NCBI GenBank assembly: GCA_963920635.1
Contig: OY987298.1
Coordinates: 148,588,257 to 148,652,256, forward strand
Origin: Pseudeuparius sepicola
Taxonomy: Eukaryota; Arthropoda; Insecta; Coleoptera; Anthribidae
Direction: 5' to 3'
Length of the DNA stretch: 64,000 nucleotides
Shown: positions 45,364-57,374 of the stretch, piece after piece
How the letters are laid out: every line of letters starts with the position of its first letter
Numbering within the stretch: the first letter of the stretch is position 1
The notes under the pieces: model-generated
Seen by the model: only the letters and a program-made list of their open reading frames with translations
Database searches by the model: none
What the model was told of the DNA's origin: nothing
Position numbers and translations under genes: made by a program

Positions 45364-45371
45364 GTTTAATG

Positions 45372-46920
45372 TCAAGGTTTACAGAGACAAAATTTTTAAA
45401 ATGCCCATTACTTCATTTTACATTTTTAATATATAAATGGGTATATCGGTCACCACATTTTAAGGGCAGGTATGGAAAAATAGGCTTGTTACAAATTTGC
45501 AATCAATTTTGCACATTAATGTCAGAAATATATTTTTTAAGACCTATTATATCCCCTAATCCCAACGCCTGAAGCCAGGGGTCCATGACCTTGCCAGATA
45601 TCAAGACTGACTGCTATAGTTTCCCCTTGCCGGACATATCACATTTTTGCATAGGTATTTGAAGAATCTTCTTTCAAACAATTATTTCTAGCCTATTCAA
45701 CCGTTTGAACATTTATGATGCAAAAAATGGTGCACGTCGTGGATGTATGTACCACATTTGCTGGCGCACTTCCAACAACAGTTCATCAAACATAGCAAAA
45801 AAGCAGAACAATATCGGTTAGCTCGACCTTCGTGTATGCATCCATAATGTTTTGGAAACAAGCAATACTATTATAGTAAGTAAGTATATTTTTCAATGAA
45901 TGTATCGATGTTACACTGTGGTGCCCCAAAAAGTGCCTCTAACAAATTTTCTACCAGTAGAGATCAGATTCGCTATAATAAAGTCTCAAAATAATATTCC
46001 TGTGAGAACGCAGTGATTCAATTCTTATTTGCGGCATCTTTATGAGTTTCTTCTGAGAAAAATACTTGTTGGAAAACCGATAGACACTTAGTGAGTAATG
46101 AAAAAAATATCAAGTGTGAAATAAAACATAGGAAACTCATTGAAAGTGGTTACTTTTTGTTCTTGAGCATAACTCATGATAAATTTACCAAATAATATGA
46201 AACTAGTATACAATTACCAATTATTTTTATTAGATTAAAAAATACAATAAAATAAATAGAATAATTTAAAACTAATAGAGAAACAGATTTTGTTTAAACT
46301 TTTGTTTTAATGATATGGCAAGAAATAAATCTACAAAATTCAGAGTACATATATTATAAATCTGCAACATTTAACATTAGTACTGCAATTCGGCCTAGCG
46401 AAATGAGAGGAGGATATATGTATCTAAATTCTGACAACAGCTTTATTACAACTAACAATACAATGATTCTTAAAATTAAGTTAGTATGTAAACTTGATTG
46501 TGTGGAATGAATTAATCAAGTGCTCATCTGAAAGTTCCTGGGGATTATTAATTTTATGAATCCAAGCACTGAGAAATCCTGAAGAAAGGATTATGCTATT
46601 AACAAATAAAAACATGTGGTAAAAAGGGGAAATTTTTTTGGCAAACCCCTCAATTTTCTGCAAAATAATGTGTTTTGAATACATATGTTCTATTTCTTTG
46701 ACTTATTGCAACCTTATAGTACAAGATCTTTTGAGACAAATATTGTTCAATTTAAGAACAAAACTCTAAATGACAAAGTTTCCAAAATACATATTGTGGT
46801 TTCAAATGTAAAAGGGGTGGTTGTTGGGTTCTTAATCTGAAAAAAATATATGCACAACTGAATACAATGACAAATCTAAATAACAGTTCCAACACTAGTT
46901 ATTATATTATAAGGAAAACT
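45372..46920. other. C-family flank, duplicated
   Basis: Segments match 53070-53600 (GTTTACAGAGACAA) and 61790-62540 (TTTTTCAATGAATGTATC, GCAACATTTAACATTAGTA, GAGAGGAGGATATATGTAT). Small ORFs such as 46310-46510 are not maintained in the copies. No gene. Confidence 0.5.
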
Positions 46921-47343
46921 ACAGGGTGATTCCTTTGAAATGGAAGCACCTTTCTTTCTAAAATATTCCCAATATTGATTTATTTACCTCTGTTAATGGC
47001 TGCTGTTTACCAGTGTACAGTGAATTAAACTTATTTCTACCGCAAGATAGTCCGATCAAACCACCTGCAGGACACTCAGTGCTAAATTCCAAGAGACTTA
47101 AAATTAACAAAGATATTGTCTAAGCAAGAACTTTGCCTTGTGATACAAAAAAAATCTCCTGATCGACTGACTAGAATTAATTAAAATGTCATAGTAATTC
47201 AACAAAACAATAATGTTTTCAACATACTATTACATTTTGTGACATATTATTAATGCATCCTGTGTACCAAATTTGGTTTTAATATCTTTAACGTCTCGAA
47301 AAATAAAAATAAAACATTAAAATTGTTGTGACTGTAAACACCA
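46921..47343. other. Non-coding, with a solitary CAGGGTGATTC end
   Basis: TACAGGGTGATTCC at 46922 resembles the terminus of the 20943-21301 element but has no partner end nearby. Nothing else. Confidence 0.4.
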
Positions 47344-48537
47344 TATACAGGGTGTAACTGAACTGATGGTCAAAAATGAAACCACGTATTCTTGGAGTCA
47401 AAATAAGGGCACTTCTTCATATGTTTTTTTCTCCTACGGACCATAGTTTTTTTTATACAGAGCGTAGAAGTTTAGAGAAAAATACACACATTTCTTAGTA
47501 TCTCTAGAAGTATACTAGATATTTTCTTCAAACTTGGCGTGTCACATGAGCGGATCAGCTGTCAAACTTAAAGTTGATATGAAGCTTCTGAGGCCCCCCA
47601 GTTGCGGAGATACAGGGTGTTACTAAAATTAATTAGTTCAGAAAAATATGAATACCCTGTATAATCGCATTTTTTAAATTTGTTTTGAGTGGTAAATCCA
47701 GTGGTTAACAAAAAAGTATCTCTTAGTATTTTTTCATATTCTCAGCCGTTTCTTTCCAAGAACGGCAATGCTGCCATAAACAAGTCAATTTAAGAATAAA
47801 TCTAGCAATCTGTGGATGTCAATAATTAAACTTGGCATTATTTGAATCATTTGGCTGTCAACTTTGGACTTTAGTATCAATATTTTGAAAAATGATTTTT
47901 TTATTCGAAGCGTTGACTGAAATGCACTTTTGCTATAGACTTGCCAATGGCAATAATAAACATGTGAAAACCCATAGTTGCGTGTATTGAAAGGGACGGC
48001 GGTCATTTCGAGCATTTCACAATTTACTAATTTTCTAATAGCATTACGTTTCTTTTATTATCGTTTTTGCTTTCGTATTTTATTATTATTATTTATTTTA
48101 TTGCAGCATTGCCGTTTTTTGAAAATAATTAAGAAACGGCTGTGAATATAAAAAAATACTAAGAGATACTTTTTGTTAACCATTGGATTCACCGCATAAA
48201 ACAAATTTAAAAAATGCGATTATAGAGGGTATTCCTATTTTTCTGAACTAATTAATTTTAGTAACACCCTGTATCTCCGCAACTGGGGGCCTCAGAAGCT
48301 TCATATCAACCTTAAGTTTGACAGCTCATCCGCTCATGTGACACGCCAAGTTAAGAAAATATCTCGAATACTTCTAGAGATATTAAGAAATATGTGTATT
48401 TTTCTCTAAACTTTCTACGCTCTGTATAAAAAAACTATGACCCGTAGGAGAAAAAAATATATGAAGAAGTGCCCTTATTTTGACTCCAAGAATACATGGC
48501 TTCATTTTTGACCATCAGTTCAGTTACACCCTGTATA
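47344..48537. mobile_element. Long-TIR foldback element of about 1.2 kb
   Basis: Arms of about 430 bp (47344-47775 and 48108-48537) are inverted copies with scattered differences. The ends read TATACAGGGTGTAACTGAAC and the reverse complement, with TA or TATA outside. The central ~330 bp is AT-rich and non-coding. Internal CAGGGTGTTACTAA motifs repeat the end motif, hinting at a composite. Non-autonomous, TA-type. Confidence 0.85.
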
Positions 48538-50503
48538 TCGAAACACGAGGCAACTGGATAAAAGTTATACCAGAAAACAGCCATATTTTATGCTCGCACC
48601 GCAGTTTGCGTTGGTTGTCGTGCCCTCGTGCCCCGCTTTTTTGTGTGTTTTAACCACATGCTTATAGGAGTAGTCACAAGCGGAGCATTTGTGAACGGAA
48701 ACGTCTGTGACGCTTCAGGGCGCACATGTCTTTATATTTGAACGTGTACATTTTGCATTTGATGTGCTAATGGACATCACTTATGTGCCGCCTCATGTTG
48801 TATCTATACTTGGTCTTATAGGAGCAGTGCGGGCACGAAAAGTGGGGCACCTCTCCAAGCCCGTGCTTGTTCTCGAGATGCACTGCCATGTTGCACTTTT
48901 TCCCAGTGCCGTAGTTGCAATGGTCGCATCTATGTTTGGGTAGGCTCTTGTGCACCGCTTTTTCATGCATATTAATCGCATGCTTGTCCATAGAGGAGTA
49001 GTCACAACGGGAACATTCGTAAACGGGTGTGTCTGTGTTGCCGTGAGCCCTAACCAGGTGACGCTTCAGGGCGCTCATGTCTTTGTATATAAATGTGCAC
49101 ATTTTGCACTTGAAACGATCGTGGACAGCGCTTATGTGCTTCCTCATGTTGTACTTGTACTTGCTCTTGAAAGGGCAGTGCGGGCACGACAAGTCGGACA
49201 CCTTTCCAACCCCGTGCTTGTTCTCGCGGTGTACTGCCAAGTCGATCTTTTTGTCAGTGGTGTAACTGCAATGCTCGCACCGCAGTTTGCGTTGGTTGTC
49301 GTGCCCTCGTGCCCCGCTTTTTCGTGTGTTTTAACCACATGCTTATAGGAGTAGTCACAAGCGGAGCATTTGTGAACGGAAACGTCTGTGACGCTTCAGG
49401 GCGCACATGTCTTTATATTTGAACGTGTACATTTTGCATTTGATGTGCTAAGGGACATCACTTATGTGCCGCCTCATGTTGTATCTATACTTGGTCTTAT
49501 AGGAGCAGTGCGGGCACGAAAAGTGGGGCACCTCTCCAAGCCCGTGCTTGTTCTCGAGATGCACTGCCATGTTGCACTTTTTCCCAGTGCCGTAGTTGCA
49601 ATGGTCGCATCTATGTTTGGGTAGGCTCTTGTGCACCGCTTTTTCATGCATATTAATCGCATGCTTGTCCATAGAGGAGTAGTCACAACGGGAACATTCG
49701 TAAACGGGTGTGTCTGTGTTGCCGTGAGCCCTAACCAGGTGACGCTTCAGGGCGCTCATGTCTTTGTATATAAATGTGCACATTTTGCACTTGAAACGAT
49801 CGTGGACAGCGCTTATGTGCTTCCTCATGTTGTACTTGTACTTGCTCTTGAAAGGGCAGTGCGGGCACGACAAGTCTGACACCTTTCCAACCCCGTGCTT
49901 GTTCTCGCGGTGTACTGCCAAGTCGATCTTTTTGTCAGTGGTGTAACTGCAATGCTCGCACCTCAGGCTGCCTTGGTTGTCGTGCACTGCTTTTTCGTGT
50001 GAATTAATCAAGTGCTTTTTCACCGAGGAATAGTCACAACCGGAACATTTGTGAACGGGATCGTCTGTGTCCCCATGAACCAGGTGACGCTTCAGGGCGC
50101 ACATGTCTTTATATTTGAACGTGTACGTTTTGCATTTGATGTGCTAATGGACATCACTTATGTGCCGCCTCATGTTGTATCTATACTTGGTCTTATGGGA
50201 GCAATGCGGGCACGGAAAGTGGGGCACCTTTCCAATCTTGTGCTTGTTCTCGAGGTGCACTGCCAAGTTGATCTTTTTCCCAGTGCCGTAGTTGCAATGG
50301 TCGCATCTATGTTTGGCTGGGCTCTCGTGCACCGCTTTTGCATGCATATTAATCGCATGCTTGTCCATAGAGGAGTAGTCACAACGGGAACATTCGTAAA
50401 CGGGTGTGTCTGTGTTGCCGTGAGCCCTAACCAGGTGACACTTCAGGGCGCTCATGTCTTTATATTTGAACGTGTACATCAAATGCAAAATGCATTTGAT
50501 GTG
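48538..50503 (-). pseudogene. Decayed C-type finger repeats beyond the 50504 stop
   Basis: About a dozen C-type fingers continue in the direction of the 50504-52232 exon but are cut by a TAG at each DVH-to-KCKM junction and by Cys-to-Tyr changes (KCKMYTF). Open pieces lie at 50144-50488, 49448-50104 and 48767-49240. Bases 48593-49272 and 49273-49952 are a direct 680-bp duplication with only a few differences. The stop-bearing unit was therefore amplified after the stop arose, so this part is probably 3' UTR or dead. Confidence 0.8.
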
Positions 50504-52232
50504 CTAATGGACATCACTTATGTGCCGCCTCATGTTGTATCTATATTTGGTCTTATAGGTGCAATGCGGGCAAGGAAAGTGGGGCACCTTTCCAATCTTG
50601 TGCTTGTTCTCGAGGTGCACTGCCAAGTTGATCTTTTTCCCAGTGCCGTAGTTGCAATGGTCGCATCTATGTTTGGGTAGGCTCTCGTGCACCGCTTTTT
50701 CATGCATATTAATCGCATGCTTGTCCATAGACGAGTAGTCACAACGGGAACATTCGTAAACGGGTGTGTCCGTGTTGCCGTGAGCCGTAACCAGGTGACG
50801 CTTCAGGGCGCTCATGTCTTTGTATATAAATGTGCACATTTTGCACTTGAAACGATCGTGGACAGCGCTTATGTGCTTCCTCATGTTGTACTTGTACTTG
50901 CTCTTGAAAGGGCAGTGCGGGCACGACAAGTCGGACACCTTTCCAACCCCGTGCTTGTTCTCGAGGTGTACTGCCAAGTCGATCTTTTTGTCAGTGGTGT
51001 AACTGCAATGCTCGCACCTCAGGCTGCCTTGGTTGTCGTGCACTGCTTTTTCGTGTGAATTAATCAAGTGCTTTTTCACCGAGGAATAGTCACAACGGGA
51101 ACATTTGTGAATGGGGATGTCCGTGTCCCCGTGAGCCCCAATCAGGTGATTCTTCAGGGCGTACATGTATTTACATCTGAATGTGCATTTTTTGCATTTG
51201 TACCTTACGCCTTCGTGGAGTATACGTATGTGCCGCTCTATGCTGGCTTTGTGTTTGCTCTTGAAAGGACAGTGCGGGCACGTCAAGTCAGGCGCCTTTC
51301 CAACCCCGTGCTTCTTCTCAAGGTGCACCGCCAGCTTGATCTTCACGGAAGTGCTGTAGTTGCAGTATGTGCACTTCAGGTTACGTTTGTTGTTATGCAC
51401 TACTTTATCATGTTCGATCGCATTCTGCTTGTTCAGTGAGGAGTATTCACGGCGGGGATATTTGTGAACGAGGATGTCTGTTTCCCCATGAGCCTCAATT
51501 TGGTGCCTGTTTTTGCACTTGTACTTGCACCCATGCTCCAGAGCCATATGTTTGCAGCACTCATTTTTTGAGCAAAGCTCTATGTTAGATATTGTGCAAT
51601 GATTGAGACAGTTACTTTTGTATTTGTCTATGTCTATATGGGAATCTTTACATTTAATAATGGATTTTTCATTGGTGGATGAGGGGGGATGGATTCGCTT
51701 GATTGATTTATTTTCGGGGACAGACGAACACATTGAGCAACTAAATTTTGTACCATCAATGCCAAAATGCATGCTTTTTCGGTGAACGTCGAGAGTATAG
51801 AAGCGTTCGCATTGAAACAAGCACTTTTTACATTTGTATGGGAACTTACCCTCGTGTACATACTGTTCATGAATAGCAACATAACTTTTGAGGACTGCTC
51901 TAAATGAGCATTTTGAGCACCTGAATTTGAGGTGATTTTCTGTTTCACCTGGTCTTTTTTTGCATTTGTTGAGAACAGCTTTTTCATTATCCTCTTCCAT
52001 TAAGATTTGTTTTGAACAGGGGGGCAACTCTAGTGATTTAACGCCATGCTGCCGTTGCAGAGGTGGCTCTTCATTAAGTCGCACAGATGATGACTCATCA
52101 TGTGCGCAAAGGGCATAGTCATAAAAGCCCCTCTTGGGACAAAGATGGCTGATTTTCATCTGGCTGTCGGTCTCTTGCTGTTGAACCGATGGTGCTTCTT
52201 CGGTGATTTCTGGTTCTTGGGATTGATCGAAC
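50504..52232 (-). CDS. C-type C2H2 zinc-finger terminal exon
   Basis: 575 residues in phase 2 from a TTTTTTTCTAG acceptor (AG 52234-52233) with TACTAAT branch point. The leader is FDQSQEPEITEEAPSVQQQ, Gln/Glu-rich. An ATG 24 codons in (52159) is TTG in the two sister exons, so it is not the start. Two fingers follow (CSKCSFRA, CKKCLFQC), then a region of degenerate fingers (about residues 150-260, several Cys lost). About ten good fingers come next in a four-finger cycle: CxxCDYSS, CEHCSYTT, CPHCPFKS, CKxCTF. It stops at DVH, where a TAG replaces a codon. Confidence 0.9.
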
Positions 52233-53500
52233 CTAGAAAAAAAAACCTAAATTAGTATTCACAGTAGGTATGCATAATTTATATAATAATTTCTATAAAA
52301 ATGAGATTTAAAATGTTTGCAAGTACAATTAAACGTCAATCTGATTAAATAAAATACCTAGACCAATGTAAATAAAACACTTTATTAAGTATTTATAAAT
52401 TCACTTCTACCCTAACAATAATTACATTATACAGTGGGGACATACAGGTTGGAACAAATTCAACAACATCTTTACAGAGCGAGCAAAAACAATCGCTTGG
52501 ACATGTCGACCTTAACTTTTAAATGCGCAAATCTTGACATACAGTAGTGGTTCAAGTTTGAGACATTTGGAATTTATTTTTCTTTAAAACCGCTAACCAA
52601 TGAATTCTATGTAAAAAAATTAACAAAAAATACTGTTACCGAAATCGAAAATATTCACAAACCGAAAAGTGATGGCATGTTTAAGAAACTCGACAAAATG
52701 AGAAACGCCCTGTATCTGCCAAAGAAATCGAGATACCAGGATGCGATTTGCGGCACTCAAGTTTTTTCTTGCTGTAGTACGAGAACGATGAAAATTTTCA
52801 ACTTTTTGTGCGATACAAATTATTGTAAATTTAATTATTCTTTAAGTGTTAGAACCCAACATTCCCAAAAATATCTTACAATAATAATAGCTGGAAAAAG
52901 ATCCAATGTTTTAAACCTTGTATGCCTTTTTCATCCATTATTCTAAGGTATTTTTGACCTTTTTAGGATTTAACATGTAGGAAGTAATTTAGAGCTACAA
53001 TTTGTATTGAACAAAAATCTGAAATATTCATGCTACAGCGCTATTTTTGCATTATGAAATAGTTTAATGTCAGGTTTACAGAGACAACATTTTTAAAATG
53101 TCCATTTCTTTATATTGCATATTATTATTTAATGTAGGGTGTATCAGTCATCAGTACATTAATTATAAGGGCAGGTATGGAAAAATGCGCCTACTACTCA
53201 GTGTTGCCGTTAATGGCAACATGTCGTGAACCTATAAAAATCATTGTTTCTTAAAGCTGGTTACAAAAGAAGCAAAGGTGTTTGATTACTAGGATTCCCC
53301 TTGAGCGAAACTTTTTAATAATATGAAGGACAAATTGATTAAATGAAGCATAAGAAATTACAAAATTACAATGTTATAATGCATTTTCGTCTTTTTTTCT
53401 CAATGTAGGGGGTTTGAATCCCCCAAATTATCTACAGCCCTCGGCTTACATATCGGCCAGGCCAGGTCTCATGGAATTGGTAGGTAGCTACTTGAAAATA
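52233..53500. other. C-type upstream intron block
   Basis: Near-identical to 57375-58490 and to 60185-61780 (the latter split by a MITE at 60638). The 89-codon plus-strand frame at 52677-52946 recurs at 57835-58104 but is disrupted in the third copy; it is duplicated intron, not a gene. 53062-53069 is the empty site of the hAT-type element. Confidence 0.6.
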
Positions 53501-53851
53501 ATAAAATAAGTATATTTTTCAATGAATGTATCGATGTTACACTGTGGTGCCCTAAAAAAGTGCCTCTAAAAAATTTCTACCAGTAGAGATTAAAATCTCA
53601 AAATAATTCGTGTGAGAACAATAATTCCTACCACTTTAGTTGTTGCGCGGAGCAATAATAATTCCTACATCCAACTTTAACCAAACAAAACCAGATAGAA
53701 CACGGATTACCCGTGTAAAGCCAGAAATACCTATAGTGTCGGTTATATTTCAAACTTTACCCACGCTTCTTGGGTATTTCACAGTTAAAACCTAAGTTTA
53801 ACTGTTTACCTTACTTTACTCGTAACATATACACATAACACAATCAATTTT
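53501..53851. other. No recognised feature
   Basis: The left 100 bases match 45880-45990; the rest is unique. Confidence 0.4.
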
Positions 53852-54050
53852 AGACTTTTCACGTTGACTGACGTATTTATAAAGACTTCTCACGGCTACG
53901 GCTTCATGTCCTGGAAAACAGACGGCGCTGACAGCTAACAATGTATATTGTATTATGTTTTGTGCCCGGAAAGGGCATGGTGAGCCAAGAAAGTGTCAGA
54001 CGTGATAGCCGTAAACAGTCTTTATTAATACGTTAGTCAACGCTTTTCAG
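53852..54050. repeat. Foldback repeat
   Basis: ACGTTGACTGACGTATTTAT and the inverted ATTAATACGTTAGTCAACG arms pair over about 45 bp around a loop of about 110 bp that includes GGCGCTGACAGC. No coding. Confidence 0.65.
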
Positions 54051-54520
54051 TTTAGGAGATTTCACAGATTTTTGTACCAGATCACTACGTTCAATTTGTG
54101 AATTTCGTGATTTCTATTTGATTTGATTTCAATTTAGCCAAAACTGATAGAATTAACTTGAATGTCATAGTAATTCAACAAAACAATAATGTCGTCAACT
54201 TGCTATTATCACATTTTGTGACGATTTATCAATGCATCCTGTGTACCAAATGTTCTTTTAATATCTTTAACGGTTGAAAAAATAAAAATAAAACGTTACC
54301 ATTTTTGTGATATTGAAAATGAGGTGACTAGATAAAATTTATACAACCAAATAGCCATATTTTATGGTTTTCTATCACCTGTTGAAGGGTACTAGAATAA
54401 AACTGATTCGCCTTCTATATCAAAACATAAGTGGCATATAGTAACATTTGTGTCTGCCCGTGGAATTTCAAGAGGTATTATCTTGCACCATCTTCTCATG
54501 CTTCTTCAAATGTGCCTTTT
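54051..54520. other. No recognised feature
   Basis: Part (54165-54330) is similar to 47190-47330, so it is a duplicated C flank. No gene. Confidence 0.45.
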
Positions 54521-57374
54521 TTAATGACATGTCTTTGGGTTGTTATCGTGGATTTTAATGCTGTGTGAATTGTAAAAAGTGCAATTGTTAGACTTGAATG
54601 AATACCTCTTGTATTTGTACCTTGCGAAACGCTCAAGGACTATCCTTGTGTGCCGTCTTACGCCTTCTTTGTACTGGCCTCTTGAAAGGTCAGTGCGGGC
54701 ATGACAAGTCGGGCACCTTTCCAACCCCGTGCTTGTCCTCAAGGTGCACTGCCAAACTGATATTTGTCCTAGTGGTGTAGTTGCAATGCTCGCACCTCAG
54801 TTTGCCTTGGTTGCCATGCATTGCTTTTTCATGTACATTAATCGAATGCTTGTACATAGAGGTGTAGTCACAATGGGAACATTTGCGAACAGGGGTGTCT
54901 GTTTCCCCGTGAGCCCCAACCAAGTGCCGCTTCAGGGCGTAGATGTCTTTATATTTGAATGTCCACTTTTTGCATTTGAAGCCCTCGTGGACGTTTCTTA
55001 TGTGCTTCTTTATACTGCCTTTGTACCTGCTCTTGAAAGAACAGTGTGGGCATGACAAGTCAGGCACCTTTCCAACCCCGTGCTTGTTCTCAAGGTGCAC
55101 TGCCAAACTGATATTTGTCCTAGTGGTGTAGTTGCAATGCTCGCACCTCAGTTTGCCTTGGTTGCCATGCATTGCTTTTTCATGTACATTAATCGAATGC
55201 TTGTACATAGAGGTGTAGTCACAATGGGAACATTTGCGAACAGGGGTGTCTGTTTCCCCGTGAGCCCCAACCAAGTGCCGCTTCAGGGCGTAGATGTCTT
55301 TATATTTGAATGTCCACTTTTTGCATTTGAAGCCCTCGTGGACGTTTCTTATGTGCTTCTTTATACTGCCTTTGTACCTGCTCTTGAAAGAACAGTGTGG
55401 GCATGACAAGTCAGGCACCTTTCCAACCCCGTGCTTGTTCTCAAGGTGCACTGCCAAACTGATATTTGTCCTAGTGGTGTAGTTGCAATGCTCGCACCTC
55501 AGTTTGCCTTGGTTGCCATGCATTGCTTTTTCATGTACATTAATCGAATGCTTGTACATAGAGGTGTAGTCACAATGGGAACATTTGCGAACAGGGGTGT
55601 CTGTTTCCCCGTGAGCCCCAACCAAGTGCCGCTTCAGGGCGTAGATGTCTTTATATTTGAATGTCCACTTTTTGCATTTGAAGCCCTCGTGGACGTTTCT
55701 TATGTGCTTCTTTATACTGCCTTTGTACCTGCTCTTGAAAGAACAGTGTGGGCATGACAAGTCAGGCATCTTTCCAACCCCGTGCTTGTTCTCAAGGTGC
55801 ACTGCCAAACTGATATTTGTCCTAGTGGTGTAGTTGCAATGCTCGCACCTCAGTTTGCCTTGGTTGCCATGCATTGCTTTTTCATGTACATTAATCGAAT
55901 GCTTGTACATAGAGGTGTAGTCACAATGGGAACATTTGCGAACAGGGGTGTCTGTTTCCCCGTGAGCCCCAACCAAGTGCCGCTTCAGGGCGTAGATGTC
56001 TTTATATTTGAATGTCCACTTTTTGCATTTGAAGCCCTCGTGGACGTTTCTTATGTGCTTCTTTATACTGCCTTTGTACCTGCTCTTGAAAGAACAGTGT
56101 GGGCATGACAAGTCAGGCATCTTTCCAACCCCGTGCTTGTTCTCAAGGTGCACTGCCAAACTGATATTTGTCCTAGTGGTGTAGTTGCAATGCTCGCACC
56201 TCAGTTTGCCTTGGTTGCCATGCATTGCTTTTTCATGTACATTAATCGAATGCTTGTACATAGAGGTGTAGTCACAATGGGAACATTTGCGAACAGGGGT
56301 GTCTGTTTCCCCGTGAGCCCCAACCAAGTGCCGCTTCAGGGCGTAGATGTCTTTATATTTGAATGTCCACTTTTTGCATTTGAAGCCCTCGTGGACGTTT
56401 CTTATGTGCTTCTTTATACTGCCTTTGTACCTGCTCTTGAAAGAACAGTGTGGGCATGACAAGTCAGGCATCTTTCCAACCCCGTGCTTGTTCTCAAGGT
56501 GCACTGCCAAACTGATATTTGTCCTAGTGGTGTAGTTGCAATGCTCGCACCTCAGTTTGCCTTGGTTGTCATGCATTGCTTTTTCATGTACATTAATCGA
56601 ATGCTTGTACATAGAGGTGTAGTCACAATGGGAACATTTCTGAACGGTGAACTGTTTCCCTGTGAGCTTCAATCTGGTGCTGCTTCAGGGAGTTCATGCT
56701 CTTGCATGCGAACGGGCACTTTTTGCATTTGTACTTGACAGATGTTTTGTCATGCTCGAGGGCCATATGTATAAAGTAATTATTTCTTGAGCAAAGCTCA
56801 ATGTTACATATAATGGACTTTTCATTTGTACATGAGGGATGGATTCGCTTGGTTGATTTATTTACGGGGACAGACGAACACATTGAGCAACTAAATTTCG
56901 TATCATCAAGGCCACAATGCATGGCCTTCCGGTGAACATCGAGAGTATAGAAGCGTTCGCATTCAAACGAGCACTTTTTACATTTGTATGGGAACTTACC
57001 CCCGTGAACATGGTGTTCATGAATAGTAATATAACGTTTGAGGACTGCTCTAAATGAGCATTTTGAGCACCTGAATTTGAGGTGATTGGTACCTGGTCTT
57101 TTTTTGCATTTGTTGAACAGCTTTTTCATTATTCTGATCCATTAAGGTTTGTTTTGAACAGAAGGGCAACTCTAGCGATTTAACGGCATGCTGCCGTTGC
57201 AGAGGTGGCTCTTCTTGACGTCGCACAGATGATGACTCATCATGTGCGCAAAGAGCATAGTCATGAAAACCCCACTTTGGACAAAGATGGCCGATTTTCA
57301 ACTGGCTGTGGGTCTCTTGCTGTTGGACCGATGGTGTTTCTTTGGTAATTTCTGGTTCTTGGGATTCATCGAAC
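54521..57374 (-). pseudogene. C-type zinc-finger gene copy with three disruptions
   Basis: A TTTTTCTAG acceptor (AG 57376-57375) opens the usual leader FDESQEPEITKETPSVQQQ in phase 2. A 2-bp deletion (AAAGCTGTTCAAC; TC missing against 58495-60184) shifts the frame at about 57125. A second shift near 56650 (HRETVHRSE for HRETDIPVQK) moves into a frame that is open for 660 codons (56672-54690) of nearly perfect 117-residue repeats. That frame ends where CPHC became CPH-stop (TGC to TGA, about 54690). Below it, finger relics reach 54521. The upstream frames cannot be joined to the long one without frameshifting. Confidence 0.85.
54690..56640 (-). repeat. 351-bp tandem units, four fingers each, about 5.5 copies
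   Basis: The period is exactly 351 bases (for example 55080, 55431, 55782, 56133, 56484 are equivalent). Each 117-residue unit carries CSHCDYTSMYKH, CEHCNYTTRTN, CPHCSFKSRYKG and CKKWTFKYKD fingers. In the fourth, Trp replaces the second Cys in every copy, so this ligand loss predates amplification. Copies differ at very few bases (KVPDL or KMPDL). The repeat length is a multiple of three, so the frame stays open. Confidence 0.95.

Noticed and set aside
52677..52946. 89-codon plus-strand ORF recurring at 57835-58104 as a conserved gene
   Set aside because: Near-identity reflects recent duplication of the intron; the third copy at about 60.6-61.25 kb is interrupted and shifted, with no sign of coding constraint.
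53852..54050. Inverted repeat as LTR ends
   Set aside because: Arms are inverted, not direct, and there is no TG...CA boundary, primer-binding site or target duplication.
54690..56640. Regular repeats as a CRISPR array or satellite
   Set aside because: The units are 351 bp, coding, in frame and carry C2H2 fingers; there are no spacers.
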